The notes under the pieces: generated by a model
What the model was told of the DNA's origin: nothing
The model's database searches: none
Seen by the model: the letters and a program-made list of their open reading frames with translations, nothing else
In this document: piece by piece, positions 48,733-56,898 of the stretch
Layout of the letters: the number at the start of each line of letters is the position of its first letter
Numbering within the stretch: the first letter of the stretch is position 1
NCBI GenBank assembly: GCA_964645045.1
Contig: CAZXYZ010000003.1
Coordinates: 128,767-192,766, forward strand
Source: Anammoximicrobium sp964645045
Lineage (GTDB): Bacteria > Planctomycetota > Planctomycetia > Pirellulales > Pirellulaceae
DNA length: 64,000 nucleotides
Reading direction: 5' to 3'
Translations under genes and position numbers: made by a program

Positions 48733-49854
48733 ATGGCCCGAGTCGTGTTGGCAATGTCGGGCGGCGTGGACAGCAGCGTGGCCGCCTATTTGCTGCAGCA
48801 GCAGGGGCACGAGGTTATCGGGGTTTTCATGCGGCACGGCGTGCATTCGCCCGCCGCCGCGTGCGCGGCGGGGGAACCGGCGCCGCTGCTGCCGATTGCC
48901 AGCGTCCGAACGGACCACAAGCAGGGATGCTGCAGCGCCGCGGACGCGGCCGACGCGCGCCGCGTCGCGGATCGTCTGGATATCCCCTTTTACGCCCTCG
49001 ACCTGCAGGAGGATTTTGCCCGGATTATCGACTACTTCGTCGCCGAGTACACCGTCGGCCGGACGCCGAACCCCTGCGTCATGTGCAACAACTGGTTGAA
49101 GTTCGGCAAGCTGTTTGACTATGCGGACAGCGTCGCCGCCGAGTTCGTCGCCACGGGACATTACGCCCGCTTGGCCCCCGCGTCCGGTGGCGACATTCCG
49201 CAACTGTGGCGAGGCATCGACGCGGCAAAAGACCAAACCTATGTTCTGTTCGGCGTCGAACGCCGCATGTTGCCGCGGATGCTCTTGCCGGTGGGCGAAT
49301 ACGAAAAGCCGCAGATCCGCGAACTCGCCGGCCGCCTGGGGCTGCGCGTCGCGGACAAGCCCGACAGTCAGGAGATCTGCTTTGTTACGACCGGGGAACA
49401 CGACCAGTTCGTGCGGCAGCACCGCGCCCCGGACATCGACACGTCTGGAGAGCTCGTCACGACCGATGGCCGGGTGCTCGGTCGCCATGCGGGAATCGAG
49501 GGTTTCACGATCGGGCAGCGCAAAGGTCTCGGCGTGGCCCTGGGCCATCGCGCCTTTGTCGTCCGCATCGAACGCGAAACGCGTCGCGTCGTGATCGGGC
49601 AACGTGAAGACTTGGCGCGCAGGGCCTTGACCGCCGACCGCACGAACTGGCTGGCCGATCCGCCCGCCGGCCCGTTTCGCTGCCAAGCCAAGATCCGCTA
49701 CAACGCCCAAGCGGCTCCCGCCACAGCCGAAATCCTCCCGGCCTGTCGGCTCGCCATCCAATTCGACGAGCCTCGTTACGGTATTGCGCCGGGGCAAGCG
49801 GTCGTCTGCTACGACGGCGACCGCGTCTTGGGTGGCGGCTGGATCGAATCGTAA
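48733..49854 (+). CDS. mnmA: tRNA-specific 2-thiouridylase
   Basis: 373 residues. MnmA thiolates U34 of Glu, Gln and Lys tRNAs. The PP-loop is LAMSGGVDSSVAAYLL; the catalytic pair is Cys in TPNPCVMCNNWLKFG and Cys in DSQEICFVTTGEHDQF; the KDQTYVLFGV and GFTIGQRKGLGV motifs are present. A small insert after FMRHGV (Ala/Pro-rich, with GCCSAADAADARRVAD) is usual in this family. Length is normal. Confidence 0.95.
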   Translation: MARVVLAMSGGVDSSVAAYLLQQQGHEVIGVFMRHGVHSPAAACAAGEPAPLLPIASVRTDHKQGCCSAADAADARRVADRLDIPFYALDLQEDFARIIDYFVAEYTVGRTPNPCVMCNNWLKFGKLFDYADSVAAEFVATGHYARLAPASGGDIPQLWRGIDAAKDQTYVLFGVERRMLPRMLLPVGEYEKPQIRELAGRLGLRVADKPDSQEICFVTTGEHDQFVRQHRAPDIDTSGELVTTDGRVLGRHAGIEGFTIGQRKGLGVALGHRAFVVRIERETRRVVIGQREDLARRALTADRTNWLADPPAGPFRCQAKIRYNAQAAPATAEILPACRLAIQFDEPRYGIAPGQAVVCYDGDRVLGGGWIES

Positions 49855-49855
49855 A

Positions 49856-50632
49856 TCAGCCGTCTTTGCGGATTTGCACCTGCAACGCGCCCAGCATCCG
49901 TGTTACCGATGCTTCCTTGCTGTCGATGAACGGGACGTTGTCCAGGATGATCGGCCGGCGGTCGTCGCTGGGGTGCAGAATCAAACGTCCGGACCGCAGC
50001 AGAAAATACTCGAACACGTCGTTGATTTCCTTTTCGATGCGCAAGTTCGGCGCCGAAAGCCGCTCCAAATTGGACAGCATCCCGTGGTGGTGGAGCAATT
50101 CGTTGGGGCGGATCTCCCAGTAGTCGAACCGGATCGAGACGAACACCGCAAGGTAAATCGCCGCAATCACCGTAGCCACTCCCCAATAAAACGTGGCGTT
50201 CGCCGCGGGGTGCAACTGGGCAAACGCGTCTTTCAGGAAGGGCATGATTCCCGGCTTGAATGTCACCAGCAAGATAAAACTCATGACAATCGCGACGATG
50301 AAAAAAAACAGCGTCAGCGACGTGGTGCGGGGGAAATCGAACGCCAGGATGACCAGGTTGACGGCGGTAATGCCGAGAAAGATCTCCGCGACCATTACCG
50401 CGCCCGGCCCCGGCGCTTGATCGCCGGCTCCACCCAGCAGATGCATCGCGATTGCCGCACCGGCCGCGGCGAGAAGAATCGGATACAACAGGATGATCTT
50501 CGGGTACGGCACCAGATAGATGCTGCCCGGCGGCAACTCCGGTTCTTTCGCGAGCGTCTGGGGTTTGTCCACCGCCGGCTTGGTCTTTTGAGCCGGATTC
50601 GAGGGGTCCGCTGGACGAGGTTCTTCGGGCAT
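49856..50632 (-). CDS. Hypothetical four-helix membrane protein
   Basis: 258 residues from the ATG at 50632 (AAGGAG 6 nt upstream). A Pro-rich N-terminal tail is followed by membrane helices PKIILLYPILLAAAGAAIAM, VMVAEIFLGITAVNLVILAF, SLTLFFFIVAIVMSFILLVT and TFYWGVATVIAAIYLAVFVS, then a cytoplasmic domain (LRIEKEINDVFEYFLLRSGR, DNVPFIDSKEASVTRMLGAL). Such proteins are conserved in Pirellula/Rhodopirellula-type genomes without known function. It converges on mnmA with stop codons 1 bp apart. Confidence 0.65.
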   Translation of the reverse strand: MPEEPRPADPSNPAQKTKPAVDKPQTLAKEPELPPGSIYLVPYPKIILLYPILLAAAGAAIAMHLLGGAGDQAPGPGAVMVAEIFLGITAVNLVILAFDFPRTTSLTLFFFIVAIVMSFILLVTFKPGIMPFLKDAFAQLHPAANATFYWGVATVIAAIYLAVFVSIRFDYWEIRPNELLHHHGMLSNLERLSAPNLRIEKEINDVFEYFLLRSGRLILHPSDDRRPIILDNVPFIDSKEASVTRMLGALQVQIRKDG

Positions 50633-50935
50633 GCAGTGCTCCTTGTGTTGTAATTGGACGCAGGGCGGCGGATCGCTCCCTTGGGCGTTTACCGCACGCC
50701 TGACTCCCACCGTGATTCTACGGCAGGCCGGCGGGAAAAAGCAACGGCGCGGGAATCCGCCTATCGGGGTGAACTCCCGCCGCTCCTACGCTGGTATTCT
50801 GCTGCCCGAATGGCTAAACTGATGCCTGTCCGCACTGTCCCGTACGTCGCGGGTGGGGGCAAAGGACCGTCGCATCAAGGACCGATGAGCTTCACGCGGC
50901 CGCACGGCGACTGGCGATCCAGTGGAGGTGATACC

Positions 50936-52327
50936 ATGTCTCAGCCAAACGCTACACACGCGAAGCAAGATCTGCCGGCAGCGGGTCGGCAGGAGGATGT
51001 GATGGCCGTTCCGATCGAGCCGGAAGCGGATCCGGCGGCGCTGCCCGTGGCGGAAATCGAAGGTATCTTGCTGCCGGCGAGCCCCTCCAGCCTGAAGGAC
51101 ACCGGCATCGATCCCGAGGTCCTGCTGAATCTGACGCTGAAGCTGGCCTGTATTTCCCCGCACTTCGACACCGACTCGGCAACGCGGCAACTCCGGCTGC
51201 CCTTGTCGTTGACGGCGGAGTTGCTGGAGCAACTGCGGGCTCAGAAGCTGATCGAAGTGCTCGGCGGCGCCGGGCCGTTTACCTATCGCTTTCGCGTCAC
51301 CAAGGCGGGCCGCGAACGGGGCGAGTGGCTGATGGCCATCTCCGGCTACGTAGGACCGCTCCCCGTATCGCTGCCCACGTACACCGCCATGCTCCACCAG
51401 CAATTGCCGCGGCTGCCGAACGCTTCTCCTCCCACGGTGGCCGCAGCTCTCGCCGACCTGGTGCTGCCCGAACGGACGGCGGAACTGGCCGGACTGGCCG
51501 CGTTGTCCGGGCGCAGCCTGTTCCTGTATGGCCCGCCGGGAAACGGCAAGACGACCTTGGGCCGGCTGCTCCATCAGGCGTTGCCGGGCGGCCTCTGGGT
51601 CCCGTATTGCATTGCCGTCGAGAACCAGATCATTCGTGTCTTCGACCGCCAGGTCCACCGGGCCATGACGCAGGAACTGCCGAGCGAAGTCACCCGCAGG
51701 CACGACGAGCGATGGGTCTACATCCGGCGGCCGTTCATTCTGGTGGGCGGCGAACTGACCCTGGACGACTTGGACCTGATCTACGATTCCGCCCGGCGTT
51801 ACTACGAAGCCCCGCTGCACTTCAAGGCCAACGGCGGTATCTTCCTGTTGGACGATTTCGGCTGCCAGCGGACGCCGCCCAACGAGCTACTGAACCGCTG
51901 GATCGTGCCGCTCGAGCAGCATGTCGATTACCTGACGCTGAGAACAGGTCAGCAGATCCAAGTGCCCTTTCGGAGCCTGCTGGTCATTTCCACCAATCGC
52001 GATCCGGAACAGGTGATGGCTCCGGGCTTGCTACGGCGGATGGGGTATCGAGTGTGCCTGGACAACCCGTCGCCGAAGGATTACGCGCTCGTCCTGACGC
52101 GTTACGCCGCCCGCTGCGGACTCGAAGCGTCTGGGGAATTGATCGCCTGGCTGCTCGCCCGCTACCAAGCCGAGCAGCGGCCGCTGCACAGTTGCGAACC
52201 GCGGGACCTCGTCGAACGCGCCCGGGACATCTGCGCATACCGCGGTTGGCGGTTAGCACTGACGCAAGAAGTGATGTCCCAGGCGTGGAACGGCTACTTC
52301 GGCAGCGATGCCCGCGGCGACCGCTGA
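50936..52327 (+). CDS. AAA+ ATPase with N-terminal winged-helix-like region
   Basis: The ATG at 50936 has an outstanding ribosome-binding site (GGAGGTGATACC). 463 residues. The N-terminal part has a winged-helix-like segment (SLTAELLEQLRAQKLIEVLG). The AAA domain has Walker A YGPPGNGKTTLGRLL, Walker B GGIFLLDDFGCQ, sensor LLVISTNRDPEQVM and an arginine-finger candidate in LLRRMGYRV. This resembles MoxR/RavA-like or conflict-associated ATPases that precede kinase or effector genes. It lies 86 bp upstream of an ECF sigma gene on the same strand. The 303-bp gap 50633-50935 contains nothing else evident. Confidence 0.8.
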   Translation: MSQPNATHAKQDLPAAGRQEDVMAVPIEPEADPAALPVAEIEGILLPASPSSLKDTGIDPEVLLNLTLKLACISPHFDTDSATRQLRLPLSLTAELLEQLRAQKLIEVLGGAGPFTYRFRVTKAGRERGEWLMAISGYVGPLPVSLPTYTAMLHQQLPRLPNASPPTVAAALADLVLPERTAELAGLAALSGRSLFLYGPPGNGKTTLGRLLHQALPGGLWVPYCIAVENQIIRVFDRQVHRAMTQELPSEVTRRHDERWVYIRRPFILVGGELTLDDLDLIYDSARRYYEAPLHFKANGGIFLLDDFGCQRTPPNELLNRWIVPLEQHVDYLTLRTGQQIQVPFRSLLVISTNRDPEQVMAPGLLRRMGYRVCLDNPSPKDYALVLTRYAARCGLEASGELIAWLLARYQAEQRPLHSCEPRDLVERARDICAYRGWRLALTQEVMSQAWNGYFGSDARGDR

Positions 52328-52412
52328 TACCGCGACGGGAGGGGTGGATCGACCCACCGTGATTCCCGCCGCTGGGAGGATACGATTTCCCGAGAGAACC
52401 GGACGGACGATC

Positions 52413-52985
52413 ATGGTCGAGCCCACGCCGTTTGCCAGCCTCGTTCAGCGCCATCGCCAGGGTGACCCGGATGCGTCTGCGGAATTGTTCGCCTATTACG
52501 CACAGCGGCTGAGCCGGCTGGCGGAGCAGTTCATCAGCCGCAAGCTGGCCGGGCGGATCGAAGGCGACGACGTGGTGCAGTCCGTGTTCCGCACCTTCTT
52601 CCGTCGCTGTACCGACGGTGAGTTCCAGATCGACAGCTCCGCGCAATTGTGGCAATTGTTGGTCAAGATCACGATGCTCAAGGCCCGCGCCCAGGGCCGG
52701 CGGCATACCGCGGCCAGGCGTGACGTGCGAGTCGAGCAGGCCGGGGGCGACGAAGATTGGCTGGCGGCGGCGGCAGACCGGGAACCGGGTCCCGAAGAAG
52801 CGGTCATCTTGATGGACCAAATCGAGTCCCTGCTGCAGGGACTGCCCGCGCTGCACTGCCGGGTGCTCGAACTGCGGCTCAGCGGCCACTCGGTGGCGGA
52901 AATCGCCGCCCAGCTGAACGTCGCCCGCCAAACGGTCTACCGGGCGATGAACCTGCTACAGCAGCGGCTGAAGCAAAGTCTGTAG
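52413..52985 (+). CDS. ECF-type sigma factor (planctomycete class)
   Basis: 190 residues from the ATG at 52413. Sigma-2: LFAYYAQRLSRLAEQFISRK, DDVVQSVFRTFFRRCTDGEF. Sigma-4: LPALHCRVLELRLSGHSVAE and IAAQLNVARQTVYRAMNLLQ, a clear helix-turn-helix. Members of this group in planctomycetes are almost always coupled to a Ser/Thr kinase gene, as here (53230). It probably directs transcription of the kinase/DGR unit or of other target genes. Confidence 0.9.
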   Translation: MVEPTPFASLVQRHRQGDPDASAELFAYYAQRLSRLAEQFISRKLAGRIEGDDVVQSVFRTFFRRCTDGEFQIDSSAQLWQLLVKITMLKARAQGRRHTAARRDVRVEQAGGDEDWLAAAADREPGPEEAVILMDQIESLLQGLPALHCRVLELRLSGHSVAEIAAQLNVARQTVYRAMNLLQQRLKQSL

Positions 52986-52987
52986 CA

Positions 52988-53083
52988 GGGCTCAGACGTA
53001 CAGAATTCAATTTTCGCGGCCAATTGTCCAGCCACACGGGAAACTCTTTCCCCGCGAAAATTGAATTCTGTACGTCTGAGCCC
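52988..53083. repeat. Perfect 32-bp inverted repeat between the sigma and kinase genes
   Basis: The arm GGGCTCAGACGTACAGAATT extends to CAATTTTCGCGG (52988-53019) and is perfectly inverted at 53052-53083 with a 32-bp spacer. It begins 3 bp after the sigma stop. Too long and AT-rich for an ordinary terminator; it may act as terminator/attenuator or be a mobile palindrome. A second, unrelated palindrome follows at 53093. Confidence 0.85.
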
Positions 53084-53092
53084 GGATTTTCC

Positions 53093-53151
53093 CACGTAGC
53101 CCGGTCTCTCCGAGACCGGAAATGCGAGTCTCGGAGAGACTCGCCTACGTG
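53093..53151. repeat. Intergenic copy of the CACGTAG/CTACGTG palindrome
   Basis: 59 bp with GGTCTCTCCGAGACC and GAGTCTCGGAGAGACTC hairpins, the same family as the two in-frame copies in the nSTAND gene (18003 and 18174) and the copy at 57808. It lies in the leader of the kinase gene, so the longest reading frame of that gene (from 53122) is not the real one. Confidence 0.85.
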
Positions 53152-53229
53152 ATGCGTCTCGGACGCAGCAACGTGGTACAAGAAAATCCAAGATTCCCTG
53201 TGACAAATCCGCCCCCGTGCGCAATTGTC

Positions 53230-56200
53230 ATGCTGGAACCATTAGAATCATGCTGCTCCCCCACACGAAAGGGCACTGCCGTGGCCGCCACCGACTTGCT
53301 GGAACTGTCCTCGTCCGACCGGGAAACCCTGGAGACTTGGCTGGTCGATTTTGACACCGCGTGGCAGGAAGATGCGTTGGCGACTTGGGTTGCGAACAAG
53401 CTGCCCAAGCTCGAGCCACGTCTGCGGGCAGCGGCCTTGGCGGAACTGGTCAAAGTGGACCTGGAGCAACAGTGGACGCGGGGACGGCGGTTGACCTTGG
53501 GATCCTACCTGGAACGGTTCCCGGACTTGGGCACCGCCCAAACGGTAACCGCCGATCTAATTTTCGCCGAGTACCAAGTGCGGCAGCAATTCGGCGAACC
53601 GGGCGACTTGACCGAATTGGCTCGGCGTTACCCCCGGCAAGCCGCCGAGTTGTCCCGCCTGATCCACGGCGACGTGGGTGTCCAGTCGTTGGCTCCGTTG
53701 TCGTTCGAGCCTCCGCCCGCATCCTCCCCCGACCGGGACACGTCCCAGCTGCGGGCGGCAACCGATACCGCCGTCCAAGCCGCCCGGGGCGAAGCACCCG
53801 ACGCCAACGCTCGGCGCGGGTCTCCCGACCCCGCCGACACCCCCGACCGTCAGGTCTCCCCCGCCGCCGAAGACCAGCCCGATCCACAGGGCAGCAAGCC
53901 CCCACGCGAGTTGCCCAAGAAGTTTGGCCGCTACAGCATCTTGAAGAAGCTGGGCGAAGGCGGGATGGGCGCGGTGTACCTGGCGTACGACACGCAACTC
54001 GAGCGGCGTGTGGCCCTGAAGGTCCCCAACTTTTCGGCTCACGAGCAGCGCGAAGTGGTCGAGCGTTTCCTGCGCGAAGCGCGGGCCATGGCCACCATCC
54101 GGCACGCCCACCTGTGCCCCGTCTTCGACGCCGGGCAGATTGACGGCATCCACTATCTGACCATGGCCTTTATCGACGGCCACCTGCTGTCGGAGTTCAT
54201 CAAGCCGGGCGAACCGGCCCCGCAACGGCGGGCGGCGGCGCTGGTCCGCAAGCTGGCCCTGGCCGTTCAGGAAGCCCATGCCAACGGGATCGTCCACCGC
54301 GATTTGAAACCGCAGAACATTTTCATCGACCAGCGTGGTGAACCGGTCGTGGTGGATTTCGGCTTGGCCCGCCGCGGCGTTTCCCGCGATGCCACGTTGA
54401 CCCAGAGCGGCGCCTTGATGGGCACCCCGGCCTACATGGCTCCGGAACAGGCCCGCGGGCGAATCGAGTCGGTGGGACCGCACAGTGACGTCTACAGTCT
54501 GGGCGTGATTCTGTACCAGTTGCTGACCGGACGGCTGCCGTTTCAAGGCGATTTCCTGGCGGTGCTCGGCCAAGTGATGAGCGCCGATGCCCCCGATCCG
54601 CCCAGCACGCACCAGCCGGAACTGGACCGGCAATTGGAGGCCATCTGCCTGAAGGCGATGGCCAAGCGACCCGAAGACCGCTATGCCAGCATGGCCGATT
54701 TCGCTCAGGCGCTCACGGAACTACTGAAGAGCGGGCAGCTTGCTGGGCATGTGGCTGCCGACACTGCCGGGCGCGCTCGGCGCGGGTCTCCCGACCCCGC
54801 CGAAACCCGCGACCGTCAGGTCTCCGGTCGCGCCGACGACCCCGCGTGGCCCTCGGCGCCAACGCTGATGGAAGCGCCAAGCGGGTCTGGGAGACCTGCG
54901 GTCGAGAATGTGGCTCGGTCAGGAGACCGGCCACAGCTAGCGGGAGACCAGCCACAGCTAGCCGGAAACCGCCGACAACGACCAGTACAACCGCCACAGG
55001 CCCAATCGGCCAGTCTGCGGCAGCGTTTGGTCCGCCTTCCTCCGTGGGTCTGGATCGCCACCGCCTGTGGCACCGCCGCAGTCCTGTTGGGAATCATCTT
55101 GTACGTCCAGACCAATCACGGATTCGTGAAGATCGAATTGAGCGACCCGGCCGCCAAGGTCGAAGTTCAGGTCGACGGCGAAGCGATCGCGATCAGCGGT
55201 CTGGATCGGCCGTTGCGATTGCGGACCGGCGAGCACGGCCTGGTTGTGACCGGCGACGATTTCGAGACGCTCACGCGGTCCTTTACCGTCAAACGCGGCA
55301 CGGACGAACCGCTTCGCGTGACTCTGGTGCCAAAGCCAAAGCCGGACCAGGTCGTCCAGACGCCGCCGCCTGTAGAACCCAAGCTCCACGAACCGCCGCC
55401 GGCGCCCCAGCCCGCCGTCTATCGCGTGCAGATCACCCCGCCCGATGCGTTGCTGACCGCCAGCGGCCGGGGCGTAACCGTGGCAGGCGAAGGCGGCCAA
55501 CGTACCGTCACGGTGGCCGAGCCGGACGGGAAAGCCAAAGTCGTGCTATTGGCGGTCCTGGCCGGGCACGAGAACCAGCAGCGCGAACTGCAACCGACGC
55601 CCAGCGAATCGCAGACGCTGACAATCCAGTTGCCACGCTTGCCGGATCCGACGAATCCGTCCGATCCGACTGATCGGTCGGATCCGGCCAAGCCGTCCCC
55701 GCCCCCGGCGGTCGCGGCCAAGAAACCTCCGGAGCCCGCGCCGAAATTGCCCCCGGCTCCAGCCGGACCGCTGCCCACGATCACGAATTCCATCGACATG
55801 CGTCTGGTGCAGATTCCCGCCGGTGAATTCATGATGGGATCACCCGATTCGGACAGCGAAGCCTCCAGTGACGAAAAGCCTCAGCATCGTGTACGGATCA
55901 CTCAGCCGTTCCGCCTGGGGGCCTTCGAGGTGACCCAATCGCAATACCAACAAGTGATGGGGAGCAATCCGAGCAACTTCAAGGACGACAGCGGGTTATT
56001 ACCAGTGGAAACCGTTAGTTGGGAAGATGCGCAGGAGTTCTGTGCTAAACTGTCCGAACTGCCGCAAGAAAAGCAGGCGGGACGGCAGTATCGTCTGCCG
56101 AGCGAAGCCGAGTGGGAGTACGCCTGCCGCGCAGGCAGCACGTCTCGCTATTGCTTCGACGAGTCGCGAGAGTCCTTAGGCAGCTACGCATGGTACGATT

Positions 56201-56499
56201 CGAATTCCGGGAGAAAGACGCATCCGATCGGGCAGAAGAAGCCGAACGCCTGGGGGCTGTACGACATGCATGGAAATGTGTATGAGTGGTGTTTTGATTG
56301 GTACGGGACGTACGATGTGTCGGTGGACGATCCGCGAGGTCTCACGGCAGGCTCGTACCGCGTGGATCGCGGCGGCTGCTGGCGCGACGTCGCGGGGCAC
56401 TGCCGGTCGGCGTACCGGGGCGGGTACGCGCCGGGCAGCCGGTACGACTACCTCGGGTTCCGCGTGGCCTTGAGTTCGGTGGATGCTCCAAGCAAGTAG
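53230..56499 (+). CDS. Ser/Thr kinase fused to a formylglycine-generating-enzyme-like domain; DGR variable protein
   Basis: 1089 residues from the ATG at 53230 (a GTG at 53281 is an alternative). Order: helical N-terminus (LPKLEPRLRAAALAELVKVD); Pkn-type kinase about 232-500 (LGEGGMGAVYLAYD, VALKVP, HRDLKPQNIF, DFGLARRGV, GTPAYMAPEQ); a repetitive linker; membrane helix about 605-627 (WIATACGTAAVLLGIILYV); PEGA-like strands; a Pro-rich stalk; and an FGE/sulfatase-modifying (C-type-lectin-like) domain 852-1089 (MRLVQIPAGEFMMGSPDSDS; RLPSEAEWEYACRAGS; WGLYDMHGNVYEWCFDWYG). The last 45 residues are the variable repeat of a diversity-generating retroelement. FGE catalytic cysteines are not conserved, so it is a binding domain. 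Inference: a membrane kinase whose external ligand-binding tip is hypervariable. Confidence 0.9.
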   Translation: MLEPLESCCSPTRKGTAVAATDLLELSSSDRETLETWLVDFDTAWQEDALATWVANKLPKLEPRLRAAALAELVKVDLEQQWTRGRRLTLGSYLERFPDLGTAQTVTADLIFAEYQVRQQFGEPGDLTELARRYPRQAAELSRLIHGDVGVQSLAPLSFEPPPASSPDRDTSQLRAATDTAVQAARGEAPDANARRGSPDPADTPDRQVSPAAEDQPDPQGSKPPRELPKKFGRYSILKKLGEGGMGAVYLAYDTQLERRVALKVPNFSAHEQREVVERFLREARAMATIRHAHLCPVFDAGQIDGIHYLTMAFIDGHLLSEFIKPGEPAPQRRAAALVRKLALAVQEAHANGIVHRDLKPQNIFIDQRGEPVVVDFGLARRGVSRDATLTQSGALMGTPAYMAPEQARGRIESVGPHSDVYSLGVILYQLLTGRLPFQGDFLAVLGQVMSADAPDPPSTHQPELDRQLEAICLKAMAKRPEDRYASMADFAQALTELLKSGQLAGHVAADTAGRARRGSPDPAETRDRQVSGRADDPAWPSAPTLMEAPSGSGRPAVENVARSGDRPQLAGDQPQLAGNRRQRPVQPPQAQSASLRQRLVRLPPWVWIATACGTAAVLLGIILYVQTNHGFVKIELSDPAAKVEVQVDGEAIAISGLDRPLRLRTGEHGLVVTGDDFETLTRSFTVKRGTDEPLRVTLVPKPKPDQVVQTPPPVEPKLHEPPPAPQPAVYRVQITPPDALLTASGRGVTVAGEGGQRTVTVAEPDGKAKVVLLAVLAGHENQQRELQPTPSESQTLTIQLPRLPDPTNPSDPTDRSDPAKPSPPPAVAAKKPPEPAPKLPPAPAGPLPTITNSIDMRLVQIPAGEFMMGSPDSDSEASSDEKPQHRVRITQPFRLGAFEVTQSQYQQVMGSNPSNFKDDSGLLPVETVSWEDAQEFCAKLSELPQEKQAGRQYRLPSEAEWEYACRAGSTSRYCFDESRESLGSYAWYDSNSGRKTHPIGQKKPNAWGLYDMHGNVYEWCFDWYGTYDVSVDDPRGLTAGSYRVDRGGCWRDVAGHCRSAYRGGYAPGSRYDYLGFRVALSSVDAPSK
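53809..53859 (+). repeat. In-frame 51-bp repeat in the kinase gene, copy 1
   Basis: Encodes ARRGSPDPADTPDRQVS in exactly phase 0. Same element as 54775-54825 and as the intergenic copy 42091-42139 (inverted). It lies in the N-terminal linker ahead of the kinase domain. Confidence 0.85.
54775..54825 (+). repeat. In-frame 51-bp repeat in the kinase gene, copy 2
   Basis: Encodes ARRGSPDPAETRDRQVS, again phase 0 and 17 codons. It lies in the linker behind the kinase domain. Further GGTCTCC/GGAGACC-type pieces (54884-54960: GTCTGGGAGACCTGCGGTCG, GGAGACCGGCCACAGCTAGC twice) extend the repetitive zone. Confidence 0.85.
56349..56483 (+). other. DGR variable repeat (VR)
   Basis: The 3' end of the kinase/FGE gene aligns without gaps to the template repeat at 57629-57763 (constant offset 1280 bp). 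In the core (56351-56474), 19 differences lie at positions that are A in the template and only two at non-A positions (G to C at 56436 and 56452). Beyond the shared GGGTTCCGCGTGGCCTTGAG (end of the homology, IMH-like) the sequences diverge (two differences at 56475 and 56479, then unrelated). Codons affected are mostly AAC (Asn) in the template, now Tyr, Asp, Arg, Gly, His or Ser. Confidence 0.95.
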
Positions 56500-56780
56500 A
56501 GCCAGGCGAGAGCGGAGTCTTCCGCGCAGGCCGAAACTGGCTCGTGCGCAGCGCAGCGGAGCCGAGACTGTTTCGAGCCGGAGCGGAAGACGGAGCGGGC
56601 AAGGTTTGCAGTGCCGGCTTTAGCCGGTTCTGACCGCCTGAAGGCGGCACTACGAGCGGTAGGCGGCGCAGCCGCCGTGGGGTCTGGGGCGAAGCCCCAG
56701 AGAATTTGAAATACGACCGGTAAACTAGGTAATTTGCGAAACGGGCAGGACAGGCTAGCTTTCCGCACAAAGGGACTACG
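56500..56780. other. Intergenic region between VR and RT with short hairpins
   Basis: Contains inverted GGCTTTAGCC and GCCTGAAGGCGGC-type hairpins, and a perfect 8-bp stem TCTGGGGC-GAA-GCCCCAGA (56683-56701). No gene is visible. The hairpin lies about 200 bp from the VR, too far for the canonical DGR target-primer hairpin. Confidence 0.5.
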
Positions 56781-56894
56781 ATGCAATTCCGGCTTTTTTC
56801 GATCCCTGCCACGGGCGATGTCGAAGGCGAGGCCGCGCTAAACACGTTCCTGCGCACTCATCGCGCCGTGTCGGTGCATCGCGAATTGGTGTAG
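56781..56894 (+). pseudogene. Truncated accessory protein of DGR (HRDC-type) N-terminus
   Basis: MQFRLFSIPATGDVEGEAAL followed by NTFLRTHRAVSVHRELV and TAG at 56892-56894; read through, it continues TGAATYWCFCVHP. The pattern (FxIPxxGxxEAExxLNxFLxxHRVxxVxRxxV, then YWCFCV) is that of the HRDC-domain proteins that precede DGR reverse transcriptases in planctomycetes. The HRDC domain itself is missing, and the sequence runs into the middle of the RT at about 56925. The family assignment is from memory, not from a search. Confidence 0.5.
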
Positions 56895-56898
56895 ACGG

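Noticed and set aside
53122..53229. Upstream start of the DGR kinase at 53122
   Set aside because: That stretch is the intergenic palindrome 53093-53151 and is not conserved coding sequence.
56683..56701. TCTGGGGC-GAA-GCCCCAGA hairpin as the DGR target hairpin
   Set aside because: It lies about 200 bp beyond the VR, whereas functional hairpins lie within a few bases of the IMH.
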